Source: Paenibacillus sp. 19GGS1-52
Lineage (GTDB): Bacteria; Bacillota; Bacilli; Paenibacillales; Paenibacillaceae
NCBI RefSeq assembly: GCF_022369515.1
Contig: NZ_CP059724.1
Location: 3,348,001 to 3,412,000, forward strand
Direction of reading: 5' to 3'
DNA: 64,000 nt
Shown: positions 50,549 through 58,833 of the stretch, one piece after another
How positions within the stretch are numbered: position 1 is the stretch's first letter
Layout: every line of letters starts with the position of its first letter
The notes under the pieces: generated by a model
The model's database searches: none
What the model was told of the DNA's origin: nothing
What the model saw: the letters and a program-made list of their open reading frames with translations, nothing else
Position numbers and translations under genes: made by a program

Positions 50549-51263
50549 GATTCCCGTAATTGAAATGTTCGGGCCGACCATTCAGGGCGAAGGCGCAGTA
50601 ATCGGAGTGAAGACAATGTTTGTCCGTACCTACGGCTGTGATTATCACTGCAGCTGGTGTGATTCTGCTTTTACCTGGGATGGTTCAGCGAAGGCTAAAG
50701 TACGGATGCTGGAACCAGCTGAGATTATGGCGGAGCTGCTGGAGCTTGCTGGGGACAACTTTAACTGTGTGACCATTTCTGGAGGCAACCCAGCTTTAAT
50801 TGGCGAGGGTATGGGGGAGTTTATAAGCATGCTTCACGCTCGAGGTCTTCAAGCCGCCATTGAAACGCAAGGCAGCAGATGGCAGGAATGGTTCTATGAG
50901 GTTGACGTTCTGACGATCAGCCCCAAACCTCCAAGCTCGGGAATGTCGACGAATTGGGATGTGCTGGACAGCATCATGAATAAGCTAAGCGCGCGCAACA
51001 AAGCCACCCAAAGCTTGAAGGTCGTTGTATTCGATGATATGGATTATGAGTATGCCAAAAGCATACACCAGAGGTATCCCTTAGTACCGCTCTTTCTCCA
51101 GCCTGGTAATGAAGATGTCACAGAAGAGGGTGATATCTCGGGTAGGTTGCTGGAAAGGCTGGAGTGGTTATTCAATAAAGTTATAGTTGATAAAGAGATG
51201 AATCTGGCGCGTGTGCTTCCACAACTGCACGCACTGATCTGGCATAATAAAAGAGGCAAGTAA
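50541..51263 (+). CDS. queE: 7-carboxy-7-deazaguanine synthase QueE
   Basis: 240 residues. Radical SAM enzyme with TYGCDYHCSWCDS (C-x3-C-x2-C), preceded by MFGPTIQGEG and followed by VTISGGNPAL. GTG at 50541 has GGAGG (50528-50532) 8 bp upstream and overlaps the end of queD by 8 bp; an ATG at 50526 lacks an RBS. Last gene of the operon; a strong hairpin follows. queG, tgt and queA, which complete queuosine, are not in the window. Confidence 0.94.
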   Translation: MSKIPVIEMFGPTIQGEGAVIGVKTMFVRTYGCDYHCSWCDSAFTWDGSAKAKVRMLEPAEIMAELLELAGDNFNCVTISGGNPALIGEGMGEFISMLHARGLQAAIETQGSRWQEWFYEVDVLTISPKPPSSGMSTNWDVLDSIMNKLSARNKATQSLKVVVFDDMDYEYAKSIHQRYPLVPLFLQPGNEDVTEEGDISGRLLERLEWLFNKVIVDKEMNLARVLPQLHALIWHNKRGK

Positions 51264-51269
51264 GTTATT

Positions 51270-51312
51270 CAGAAACAGGTACTATCCATATATGGATGGT
51301 ACCTGTTTCTGC
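51270..51312. terminator. terminator of the que operon
   Basis: 21-bp stem with almost no loop (51270-51290 / 51291-51311), one G-U pair. Confidence 0.8.
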
Positions 51313-51427
51313 TTGTTCAGACAAACGCAGAAGACAGATCAAATTTTCAAATGACCAGCAAACCCACATTCTGCTATAATCTTCTTTATGGAAATATTTA
51401 TAGATGACTGAGAGGGGGATTTAATTA

Positions 51428-51952
51428 ATGAGTGGAAAAACTGCACTATTACTTATTGACGTACAGGAGGCGATGTTCTCCTATCCTGATCTTAAGCTGC
51501 ATGATGAGGAAGGCGTGATGGTACGAATAGTTTCGCTTCTGAATAAGGCTCGGTCGGCAGGTACGCCAGTTGTTTATATTCAGCATACAGAAGATGAGGA
51601 GTATACCAAAGGTTTAGCCACCTGGCAGATTAGCAGCCGCATCACTCCGCTGGAAGGGGATCTGATTATTGAGAAGCCGACCTGGGATGCCTTTCACCGC
51701 ACGGCACTGCATGAGGAGCTGCAGCGGCTGGGTATTACGGATCTCGTGATAGCCGGGATGCAGAGTGAGTTCTGTCTTGATACCACCACCCGACGCGCGT
51801 ACAGTCTCGGTTACACATGTGTATTGGTTAAGGATGCGCACAGCACTTTTGATAATGCGAACTTAACGGGTGGAGACATTGTGAAACATCATAATGCGGT
51901 GTTGGGAGGGAGATTTGCGGCATTGCTTGCGGAGAGTGAGGTGTCCTTCTAA
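51428..51952 (+). CDS. isochorismatase-like cysteine hydrolase
   Basis: 174 residues. LLLIDVQEAMF (catalytic Asp), IEKPTWDAFHRT (catalytic Lys) and AGMQSEFCLDTTTRRA (nucleophilic Cys, cis peptide) give the triad of the isochorismatase superfamily. Substrate unknown; related proteins are nicotinamidases and N-carbamoyl hydrolases. GAGAGGGGG RBS. Monocistronic. Confidence 0.88.
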   Translation: MSGKTALLLIDVQEAMFSYPDLKLHDEEGVMVRIVSLLNKARSAGTPVVYIQHTEDEEYTKGLATWQISSRITPLEGDLIIEKPTWDAFHRTALHEELQRLGITDLVIAGMQSEFCLDTTTRRAYSLGYTCVLVKDAHSTFDNANLTGGDIVKHHNAVLGGRFAALLAESEVSF

Positions 51953-52001
51953 TTGAATATGGTAACAGGGTATATGAATAGCAGTTATATCAATAAGTGC
52001 T

Positions 52002-52044
52002 GAAACGAGTGCCGTCCATAAAGGACGGTACTCGTTTCTTTTTG
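52002..52044 (+). terminator. terminator after the cysteine hydrolase gene
   Basis: 16-bp stem GAAACGAGTGCCGTCC / GGACGGTACTCGTTTC (one mismatch pair), then T5. Confidence 0.9.
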
Positions 52045-52134
52045 GATGTTTTTTATGAAAAAGGGCTGCAATTTTCGGCGGTCTGCGTTACATTTACATA
52101 TGTGACTTTATGATACGGAAAGGACACTACTCCT

Positions 52135-53049
52135 ATGAATCGAAAAACCGCGCCCGTCCCCGTTCCGTTGCTGATGATTATTGGGATTGTGGCTGTATCT
52201 TTTTCTTCCATCTTTATTAAATGGTCGGCGGCTCCGGCATCTGTGCAGGGAATGTACAGGTTGCTGTTTACTTCACTGTTGATGCTGCCATTCGCCCGGC
52301 CTTATAGTGGAGCCGCTTTTGCCCTGCGTAAGAAGGACTGGGTTATGCTTGGATTATCCGGTACCATGCTGGCACTGCACTTTTTGCTATGGATGGGTTC
52401 GTTGAAGTATACTTCTGTGGCCAGCTCGACGATGATTATGGCTTTGGAGCCTGTGTTTATTATGCTGGGCGCCTATTTTTTGTATAAGGAAAGGACCGCT
52501 ATATCGGCACTCCTCGGCATGGCTATAGCCATTGGCGGTGTACTTTTTATCGGCTGGGGAGATGTGGGTATCTCTGCTGATAATCTTAAAGGCGATCTTT
52601 TATCTATCGGAGGAACAGCTGCAGTAGCGGTACATATGTTAATCGGCCAAAAGTTGGTAGTACGCATGCCCTCGTACTTATATAGCTTAATCGTATTCTT
52701 GTCGGCTGTTATCGTCTTTGCCGTCTATAATCTGTTCATGGGTGTTCCCTTCTTTAATTATCCAGCGAGGGATTGGGGAATATTTGTACTGCTGGCTGTA
52801 GTTCCAACCGTATTCGGGCATATTCTCTTTAACTGGTTGCTGCAGTACGTCTCAGCTACAACGGTATCCATGAATATTTTAGGAGAGCCGGTAGGAGCGA
52901 GTATTCTAGCCTACTTACTGCTGGGTGAACAACTAAGAGCGCTACAGTGGGCCGGTGGGGTCTTGGTGATGTTCGGACTCGCTGTTTATTTGTACGGAGG
53001 ACGGAAGAAAGCGGCGAAGGCGTCTGCGAATCTTCAGAACGTTTCATAA
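52135..53049 (+). CDS. EamA family (DMT) transporter
   Basis: 304 residues, ten helices in two EamA repeats: AVSFSSIFIKWSAAPASVQGMYRLLFTSLLMLP at the start of the first, GGTAAVAVHMLIGQKLV at the start of the second, and the closing LGEPVGASILAYLLLGEQL. Probable metabolite exporter, substrate unknown. GGAAAGGA RBS. A methyltransferase gene follows by 32 bp, possibly co-transcribed. Confidence 0.88.
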   Translation: MNRKTAPVPVPLLMIIGIVAVSFSSIFIKWSAAPASVQGMYRLLFTSLLMLPFARPYSGAAFALRKKDWVMLGLSGTMLALHFLLWMGSLKYTSVASSTMIMALEPVFIMLGAYFLYKERTAISALLGMAIAIGGVLFIGWGDVGISADNLKGDLLSIGGTAAVAVHMLIGQKLVVRMPSYLYSLIVFLSAVIVFAVYNLFMGVPFFNYPARDWGIFVLLAVVPTVFGHILFNWLLQYVSATTVSMNILGEPVGASILAYLLLGEQLRALQWAGGVLVMFGLAVYLYGGRKKAAKASANLQNVS

Positions 53050-53081
53050 CAGATATTTATATAATAAAGGGGTCAACGTTA

Positions 53082-53927
53082 ATGGAAGAACAGGATAAAG
53101 AACAGGAAACAAATTTGGTTAACAATTCAAGTCCAACAAGTGAGGAACTGTGGAACGAAGACACGTATACGGCTTGGACAAGCCGCTTTGGAACACCGAC
53201 TGAGGCCGCAGCGAAGCTGGTGAAAGATCCGATTGGCAGACTCTACCCGCTTGCCTCCTATTTGGGCGAGGTGAACGGCAAAAAAATAATGAACCTTATG
53301 GGCTCCAATGGCATGAAAGCGGTGGCGCTCGGCCTGCTGGGTGCTGAGGTGAGTGTGGCAGACTTTTCCGAGGCCAATGCTCGCTATGCAGCTGATCTGG
53401 CGCAGGAAGCAGGAGTTCAGCTTTCCTATATCGTGTCAGATGTGCTCAAGCTGCCGGAAGAGATTATAGACGGATCGTATGATATTGTGTTTGCTGAGCA
53501 GGGGATTGTGCACTATTTTACCGATCTCACTCCTTTTATGAATACTGTTTATCGGTTGCTTGCTTTTGGAGGAAAGTTTATTCTGCGTGATTTCCATCCA
53601 ATTACAACCAAGCTGATCTCCTCTAAGGGATCGACAGCAAAGGTGCGAAAGCATAAAGTGACTGGTGATTATTTCGATACAACGCTGCAAGAAAAGAAAG
53701 TATCTTACTCCAAATATTTGCCTGCAACAGGGGGGGATTCAGAGTCAGCAGAGCATAGTGTCGTGTTCTGGCGTCGCTGGACGCTTGGTGAAATCGTGAC
53801 AGCAGCAGCGTCCAGCGGACTAGTCATCAGCAAGTTGGTAGAGGAACCCAATTTATCCTCAGATGTGTATGATAAGGGGATTCCTAAGACATTTACATTA
53901 GTAGCAGGGAAACCTTCGCGATTATAA
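53082..53927 (+). CDS. class I SAM-dependent methyltransferase
   Basis: 281 residues. NLMGSNGMKAVALGLLGAEVSVADFSEANARYA (motif I and the acidic loop binding the ribose), SDVLKLPEEI and IVFAEQGIVHYFTDL fit a Methyltransf_11/25 fold; FILRDFHP follows. ATG 53082 has AAAGGGG 8 bp upstream. The target molecule cannot be read. Confidence 0.85.
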   Translation: MEEQDKEQETNLVNNSSPTSEELWNEDTYTAWTSRFGTPTEAAAKLVKDPIGRLYPLASYLGEVNGKKIMNLMGSNGMKAVALGLLGAEVSVADFSEANARYAADLAQEAGVQLSYIVSDVLKLPEEIIDGSYDIVFAEQGIVHYFTDLTPFMNTVYRLLAFGGKFILRDFHPITTKLISSKGSTAKVRKHKVTGDYFDTTLQEKKVSYSKYLPATGGDSESAEHSVVFWRRWTLGEIVTAAASSGLVISKLVEEPNLSSDVYDKGIPKTFTLVAGKPSRL

Positions 53928-53993
53928 AAAGAATGATCATCACCGGACGATTTATGCTATGTTCTGTTAAAGAGCTGGCTAGGTCGTACCGGT

Positions 53994-54018
53994 TTTTTTG
54001 AAATATAAGAATTTATAA
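53994..54018. repeat. partial copy of the structured intergenic repeat
   Basis: T7-GAAATATAAGAATTTATA, identical over 25 nt to the start of the element at 42565. Confidence 0.55.
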
Positions 54019-54030
54019 GTATCATCTTGT

Positions 54031-54918
54031 TCATCTGGAATCTGTTAATAGATCTGCAAAAGCCTGCTGAACTGGTGTAAGCGTGTGGTCTTTCCGCCAG
54101 GCCAGTACAAAACCACTATTCTCCGGCAAAATTCCTGGCAGCGTAGTAAACTTTAACTGGCCAAGCGCTAGTTCAGCTTCAATTCCTGCTCTAGAATAGA
54201 TGCCAATAGTTCCCCCTTCACGGATAATCCCTTTAACGGTTGGCGGAGAATTTAACTCGGCGCGGTTCCACAGGCGGACACTGTTTAGCTGTGCCCATCT
54301 GTCGGCAGTCCCCCGTAAGGGAGATCCGCTTGCATGCTGAATCCATGGCTCACGGGCGACCTGCTCCGGTGTAAGGTTACGAACACCCTCAAAATGATGT
54401 CCAGGAGCAAAGATGAGGACAGCTTCATCGCGGGCAATGAGCTGGAAACTGAATGATTCATCACTCCAATCTGTGCTATGCAGAACCGCCATCTGAATCT
54501 CCCGGCTCCGTAACCGCTCTCGAACAAGAGCATCTGATTGTACCGAAAGGGATAATTGGATGCCCGGATTAATATTCATGAATTGAGATATTGTTTTAGG
54601 CAAAATATAAGTAGCAGGAATATAACCAGCTTCAAGCTCCAGACTTCCCTGAGAAGTTGAAGACGACTGTTTCACACTACGTTCGGCATCTGCCGCAAGA
54701 CTTACGATTTTGACTGCATATTGGTGAAGGGCTCGTCCAGCATCTGTTAGGAGCACTCTGCCGCTTCGATATTCGAATAATGAGGTTCCAAGTTCACTTT
54801 CCAGGTTTTTCATATGAAAAGATACAGTGGGTTGCTTCAGGCCTAATTCGGCGGCAACGTCCGTCACTTTTTTATATTTCTCGATCAGTACTACAATCTG
54901 AAGCTTCATAATATTCAT
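54031..54918 (-). CDS. LysR family transcriptional regulator
   Basis: 295 residues. HTH at the N terminus (VTDVAAELGLKQPTVSFHMKNLESELGTSLFEYRSGRVLLTDAG) shown here in parts: TDVAAELG, QPTVSFHMKNLE, LGTSLFEYR; then an effector domain (LELEAGYIPATYILPKTISQF). GGAGGAAAG RBS. Divergent from pstS with a 19-bp palindrome in between, which may be its operator. Its target is not certain because pst operons are normally PhoP-controlled. Confidence 0.88.
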   Translation of the reverse strand: MNIMKLQIVVLIEKYKKVTDVAAELGLKQPTVSFHMKNLESELGTSLFEYRSGRVLLTDAGRALHQYAVKIVSLAADAERSVKQSSSTSQGSLELEAGYIPATYILPKTISQFMNINPGIQLSLSVQSDALVRERLRSREIQMAVLHSTDWSDESFSFQLIARDEAVLIFAPGHHFEGVRNLTPEQVAREPWIQHASGSPLRGTADRWAQLNSVRLWNRAELNSPPTVKGIIREGGTIGIYSRAGIEAELALGQLKFTTLPGILPENSGFVLAWRKDHTLTPVQQAFADLLTDSR

Positions 54919-54966
54919 GGCTTTCCTCCGACTGAATGATTAGCTGTATTACAAATTATATCTTTA

Positions 54967-54985
54967 TTATAGATTATATCTATAA
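54967..54985. promoter_or_regulatory. 19-bp perfect palindrome, candidate LysR operator
   Basis: TTATAGAT-TAT-ATCTATAA, containing TTATA-N9-TATAA, between the divergent LysR and pstS genes, 49 bp from the LysR start. Confidence 0.6.
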
Positions 54986-55110
54986 CGATATACATATTCT
55001 ATTAGTATTTTTATCTTTCCCTTTACATAACTCAGATGTTTACCTAACGAACGAGCTCTAGAATAGGAAGAGTCAGAAGCGTCACAAAACAATCAGGAGG
55101 AGACAAACAA

Positions 55111-56073
55111 ATGCAATTTAAAAAATCGTGGGTCATGACTTTGGCTTTAACAAGTGTATTGGCACTTTCGGCATGTGGTAACAATAATGGTGGAAATAAT
55201 GCAACAACCAATAATGGGGGTACTAATGCAGCTGCAACTAATGCACCAACAGAAACAAGCAGCGGCGCTGAATTAAGCGGTTCGATTCTGGCTTCGGGTT
55301 CTACAGCCTTGCAACCACTGGTAGAGCAAGTAGCTGAGAAATTCATGGATGCTAATAAAGGCGTTGATATTCAAGTGCAAGGCGGCGGCAGCGGAACTGG
55401 CCTGACTCAAGTAGCTGAGAAACAAGTAGATATTGGTAACTCCGATGTATTCGCTGAAGAGAAGTTGAAAGATGCTGACGCAGCAAAGGCGGCAACATTG
55501 GTTGATCATCAAGTAGCAGTTGTAGCTATTGCAGCAGTAACTCATCCAGATGCAGGTGTTACTACCTTGACTAAACAACAGCTGGTAGATATTTTCACTG
55601 GTAAAGTGACTAACTGGAAGGAAGTTGGCGGTGCAGACCAAAAGATTCAAATTATTAACCGTCCAAGCAGCTCCGGTACTCGTGCAACTTTTGAAAGCTT
55701 TGCACTTGGAACTAAAACTGAAGATATCCAAGGTTCGATCCAAGAGGATTCTTCCGGTACAGTTAAGAAAATGATCGGTGAAACACCAGGCGCCATCGGT
55801 TATCTGGCTCTGTCTTACCTTGATGATACTGTGAAGACTCTTAATTATGATGGTGTTGAACCATCCGTTGATAATGTCATTGCTGGTAAATATCCAGTAT
55901 GGGCTTACGAGCATATGTATACAAACGGCGAACCAAATGCAACAGTTAAAGCATTCCTTGATTACCTCATGACAGATGAAGTGCAATCAGGTGATGTAGT
56001 AGAACTTGGATACATTGCAGCATCAAAAATGCAGGTTACACGCGATGTAGCAGGTACTGTTACGACAAAATAA
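55111..56073 (+). CDS. pstS: phosphate ABC transporter substrate-binding protein PstS
   Basis: 320 residues. Lipobox LSAC (Cys near 22), Asn/Gly/Thr-rich linker, then GSILASGSTALQPLVEQVAEKF, GGGSGTGLTQV, NRPSSSGTRATFE (phosphate-binding loops) and YLALSY. Captures phosphate outside the membrane. CAGGAGG RBS. TTATCT-N5-TTTACA at 55011-55027 could be part of a PhoP box, but only two of the four expected repeats are seen. Confidence 0.94.
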   Translation: MQFKKSWVMTLALTSVLALSACGNNNGGNNATTNNGGTNAAATNAPTETSSGAELSGSILASGSTALQPLVEQVAEKFMDANKGVDIQVQGGGSGTGLTQVAEKQVDIGNSDVFAEEKLKDADAAKAATLVDHQVAVVAIAAVTHPDAGVTTLTKQQLVDIFTGKVTNWKEVGGADQKIQIINRPSSSGTRATFESFALGTKTEDIQGSIQEDSSGTVKKMIGETPGAIGYLALSYLDDTVKTLNYDGVEPSVDNVIAGKYPVWAYEHMYTNGEPNATVKAFLDYLMTDEVQSGDVVELGYIAASKMQVTRDVAGTVTTK

Positions 56074-56165
56074 TACAACATCAGGTTAAGATATTCATTA
56101 GAATTTCAAGTGATTAGAGGCGGAATTTATCTGCCTCTCTTTTCACTTTAGAAAGAGGGAGCAGC

Positions 56166-57068
56166 TTGAGGGTGAAACCAAAGAAAGCACGCATTGAAAA
56201 ACATCATATTGAAGATTTTATAGGACGTACATATATGTCCTTTTGTGTGGCGCTATTGATCGTAATTATTGTATCGATGGTATATTTTGTAGCCTCTAAA
56301 GGGATTTCCACCTTTATTAGTGGGGATGTCACTGTTTCTGATTTTTTATTCGGCACCAAGTGGTCACCTGACGGGGATACACCATCCTTCGGAGCCTTTC
56401 CATTTATTGCTGGCTCTTTCTTAGTTACCCTTCTTGCTGCACTTATAGCCAGCCCGCTTAGCTTATGCGCCGCGTTGTTTATGACCGAGATTGTTCCGGG
56501 TTGGGGCAAAAAGCTCCTGCAGCCTGTCATTGAATTGCTATCAGGTATCCCTTCGGTCGTTTACGGCTTTATAGGATTAAGTGTAATTGTACCGTTTCTG
56601 CGCAACACGCTGCCTGGTCAGGGTATCGGGGTAGCTGCAGGCGCGCTTGTGCTGTCGGTAATGATTCTGCCGACCATTACAAGCGTGGCTGCAGACGCGC
56701 TGGCTTCATTGCCGCAAAATTTGAAAGAATCTTCCTTTGCGCTTGGTGCCACCCGGTGGCAGACGATATCCCGGGTCATCATCCCAACTACGTTTCCTGC
56801 CATTATGACAGGGATTGTTCTAGGTATGGCCCGTGCATTTGGTGAAGCACTTGCTGTACAGATGGTTATTGGTAATGCTCCATTCATACCACGCTCGCTC
56901 TTTGAATCGGCTTCTACCTTAACAAGTGTGATCACGCTCGGAATGGGCAACACCACTATGGGCTCGGCGCATAATAATGCACTGTGGAGTATGGCGCTGG
57001 TGTTAATGCTGATGACCTTTGTATTCGTCTTCCTCGTAAGACTGCTTGAAAGGAGAAATAAAATTTGA
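56166..57068 (+). CDS. pstC: phosphate ABC transporter permease PstC
   Basis: 300 residues, six helices. VIELLSGIPSVVYGFIGL and the EAA loop SLPQNLKESSFALGATRWQTISRVIIPT are typical. TTG start with AAAGAGGGAGC upstream. Overlaps pstA by 4 bp. Confidence 0.94.
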   Translation: MRVKPKKARIEKHHIEDFIGRTYMSFCVALLIVIIVSMVYFVASKGISTFISGDVTVSDFLFGTKWSPDGDTPSFGAFPFIAGSFLVTLLAALIASPLSLCAALFMTEIVPGWGKKLLQPVIELLSGIPSVVYGFIGLSVIVPFLRNTLPGQGIGVAAGALVLSVMILPTITSVAADALASLPQNLKESSFALGATRWQTISRVIIPTTFPAIMTGIVLGMARAFGEALAVQMVIGNAPFIPRSLFESASTLTSVITLGMGNTTMGSAHNNALWSMALVLMLMTFVFVFLVRLLERRNKI

Positions 57069-57961
57069 AGCCGAGAACTGTAGACAAGATTGCTACTAGT
57101 CTGATCGTATTTTTCGCACTTTTTATCGTAGCCATTCTTGTAGGTCTATTAGGATATATTCTATTCAGGGGTTTAAGTCATGTCAGTTGGGATTTCCTTA
57201 CCTCTGCACCCCAAAAGATCCGTGCAGGCGGCGGGGTTGGGCCACAGCTATTCAACTCAATCTTCTTGCTCGTATTGACATTGATTATTACGGTACCACT
57301 TGGTTTAGGCGCCGGTATTTTCATGGCCGAATATGCTCGGCCCGGCAAGCTTACCGGCTTCATCCGTCTGATCGTGGAAGTGTTGTCTTCTTTCCCTTCC
57401 ATCGTAGTTGGCTTGTTCGGATTGCTATTGATTGTCAATTACTTTAATCTGGGGTTCTCCTTAATTTCCGGTGCGCTGGCGCTGACAGTATTTAATCTAC
57501 CGCTGATGGTGCGGATTACGGAGCAGGCCTTCCGAAGTGTACCCAACCAGCAAAAAGAGGCAGGCTTTGCGCTTGGATTATCCAAGTGGAAGATCGTAAC
57601 CTCCGTACTGTTACCGGTGGCTCTGCCAACAATTATTACCGGAACTATACTGTCCGCAGGCCGTGTATTTGGGGAAGCCGCCGCGCTGATGTTCACAGCC
57701 GGTATGAGCAGTCCACGTCTGGATTTCACTAACTGGAACCCGCTAAGCCCTTCTTCACCGCTGAATCCATTCCGTCCGGCAGAAACACTGGCTGTGCATA
57801 TTTGGAAGATCAACAGTGAAGGACTGGCTCCCGATGCCGCTCAAATTGCCGCAGGGGCTTCAGCAGTGCTCGTATTAACCGTATTAATCTTTAATCTGGC
57901 CGCACGTTACTTCGGCAGATTGATATACCGCAAACTCACTGCATCAAAAAGCATGGACTAA
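57065..57961 (+). CDS. pstA: phosphate ABC transporter permease PstA
   Basis: 298 residues, six helices. EVLSSFPSIVVGLFGLLL and EAA loop SVPNQQKEAGFALGLSKWKIVTSVLLP. TTG start overlapping the pstC stop (TTGA), AAAGGAG upstream. Partner of PstC in the phosphate channel. Confidence 0.94.
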   Translation: MKPRTVDKIATSLIVFFALFIVAILVGLLGYILFRGLSHVSWDFLTSAPQKIRAGGGVGPQLFNSIFLLVLTLIITVPLGLGAGIFMAEYARPGKLTGFIRLIVEVLSSFPSIVVGLFGLLLIVNYFNLGFSLISGALALTVFNLPLMVRITEQAFRSVPNQQKEAGFALGLSKWKIVTSVLLPVALPTIITGTILSAGRVFGEAAALMFTAGMSSPRLDFTNWNPLSPSSPLNPFRPAETLAVHIWKINSEGLAPDAAQIAAGASAVLVLTVLIFNLAARYFGRLIYRKLTASKSMD

Positions 57962-57999
57962 TGCGGGCTTATAGTAGAAACCTTTAGGAGGAGTAAGTC

Positions 58000-58782
58000 A
58001 TGGGAGCAACGGCAATAGAAACACCAGTTGGTGAAGCTTTTCAAACAGAGCAGTTGAGTATTTTCTACGGAACGTATGAGGCGGTAAAAGGAATTAGTCT
58101 TCCATTTGCACAGAATACCGTTACCGCATTAATCGGCCCTTCAGGCTGCGGTAAATCAACCTTTCTTCGTTCGCTGAACCGGATGAATGACGAAATCTCC
58201 GGATCGACAACCAAAGGCAGTATCTGGATCGATGGTATCGATATCAATGCCCCGGGTACGGATGTGATCAAGCTGCGGCAGAAGATTGGCATGGTCTGGC
58301 AGAAGCCCAACCCGTTCTATAAATCTATTTATGACAATATTGCCTTTGGACCCAAATATCACGGAATTAGAGGTAAGAAGGCCCTGGATGAGATTGTGGA
58401 AAGCAGCCTGCGCCGCGCCGCACTGTGGGATGAAGTGAAGGACCGTCTGAAGGATTCAGCGTTGGCTCTGTCCGGTGGACAACAGCAGCGACTTTGTATT
58501 GCCAGAGCATTATCGGTTAATCCGCAAATATTGCTACTAGATGAGCCAGCTTCGGCTCTTGACCCTGTCTCTACTGGTAAAATAGAGGAGTTAATCAAAG
58601 AGCTGAAGGAAGATCTGCGGATTGTCATTGTGACGCATAACATGCAGCAGGCCGCTCGTATTTCTGATTATACCGCCTATTTCTACTTAGGCACGCTTGT
58701 TGAATATGATAAGACCGAGAAGGTCTTTACAAATCCAACGAATCAAATGACCCAGGAATACATCATGGGCCGGTTCGGCTGA
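58000..58782 (+). CDS. pstB: phosphate ABC transporter ATP-binding protein PstB
   Basis: 260 residues. Walker [11 protein letters not shown] loop VWQKPNPF, signature [15 protein letters not shown], Walker [14 protein letters not shown], switch [18 protein letters not shown]-terminal [13 protein letters not shown] is PstB-specific. AGGAGGAG RBS. Last gene of pstSCAB; no phoU follows, because a terminator and a group II intron come next. Confidence 0.95.
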   Translation: MGATAIETPVGEAFQTEQLSIFYGTYEAVKGISLPFAQNTVTALIGPSGCGKSTFLRSLNRMNDEISGSTTKGSIWIDGIDINAPGTDVIKLRQKIGMVWQKPNPFYKSIYDNIAFGPKYHGIRGKKALDEIVESSLRRAALWDEVKDRLKDSALALSGGQQQRLCIARALSVNPQILLLDEPASALDPVSTGKIEELIKELKEDLRIVIVTHNMQQAARISDYTAYFYLGTLVEYDKTEKVFTNPTNQMTQEYIMGRFG

Positions 58783-58788
58783 TGGAAG

Positions 58789-58824
58789 GAGGCACTATCC
58801 TTATGGGGATGGTGCTTTTTTTAT
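58789..58824 (+). terminator. terminator of the pst operon
   Basis: AGGCACTATCC / GGGGATGGTGCT stem, TTAT loop, then T7. The group II intron begins about 10 bp further. Confidence 0.88.
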
Positions 58825-58833
58825 TTATTATGC

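Noticed and set aside
55000..55045. PhoP box upstream of pstS
   Set aside because: Only two TTATCT/TTTACA-type repeats have the 11-bp period; a third (TTTACC) is out of phase.
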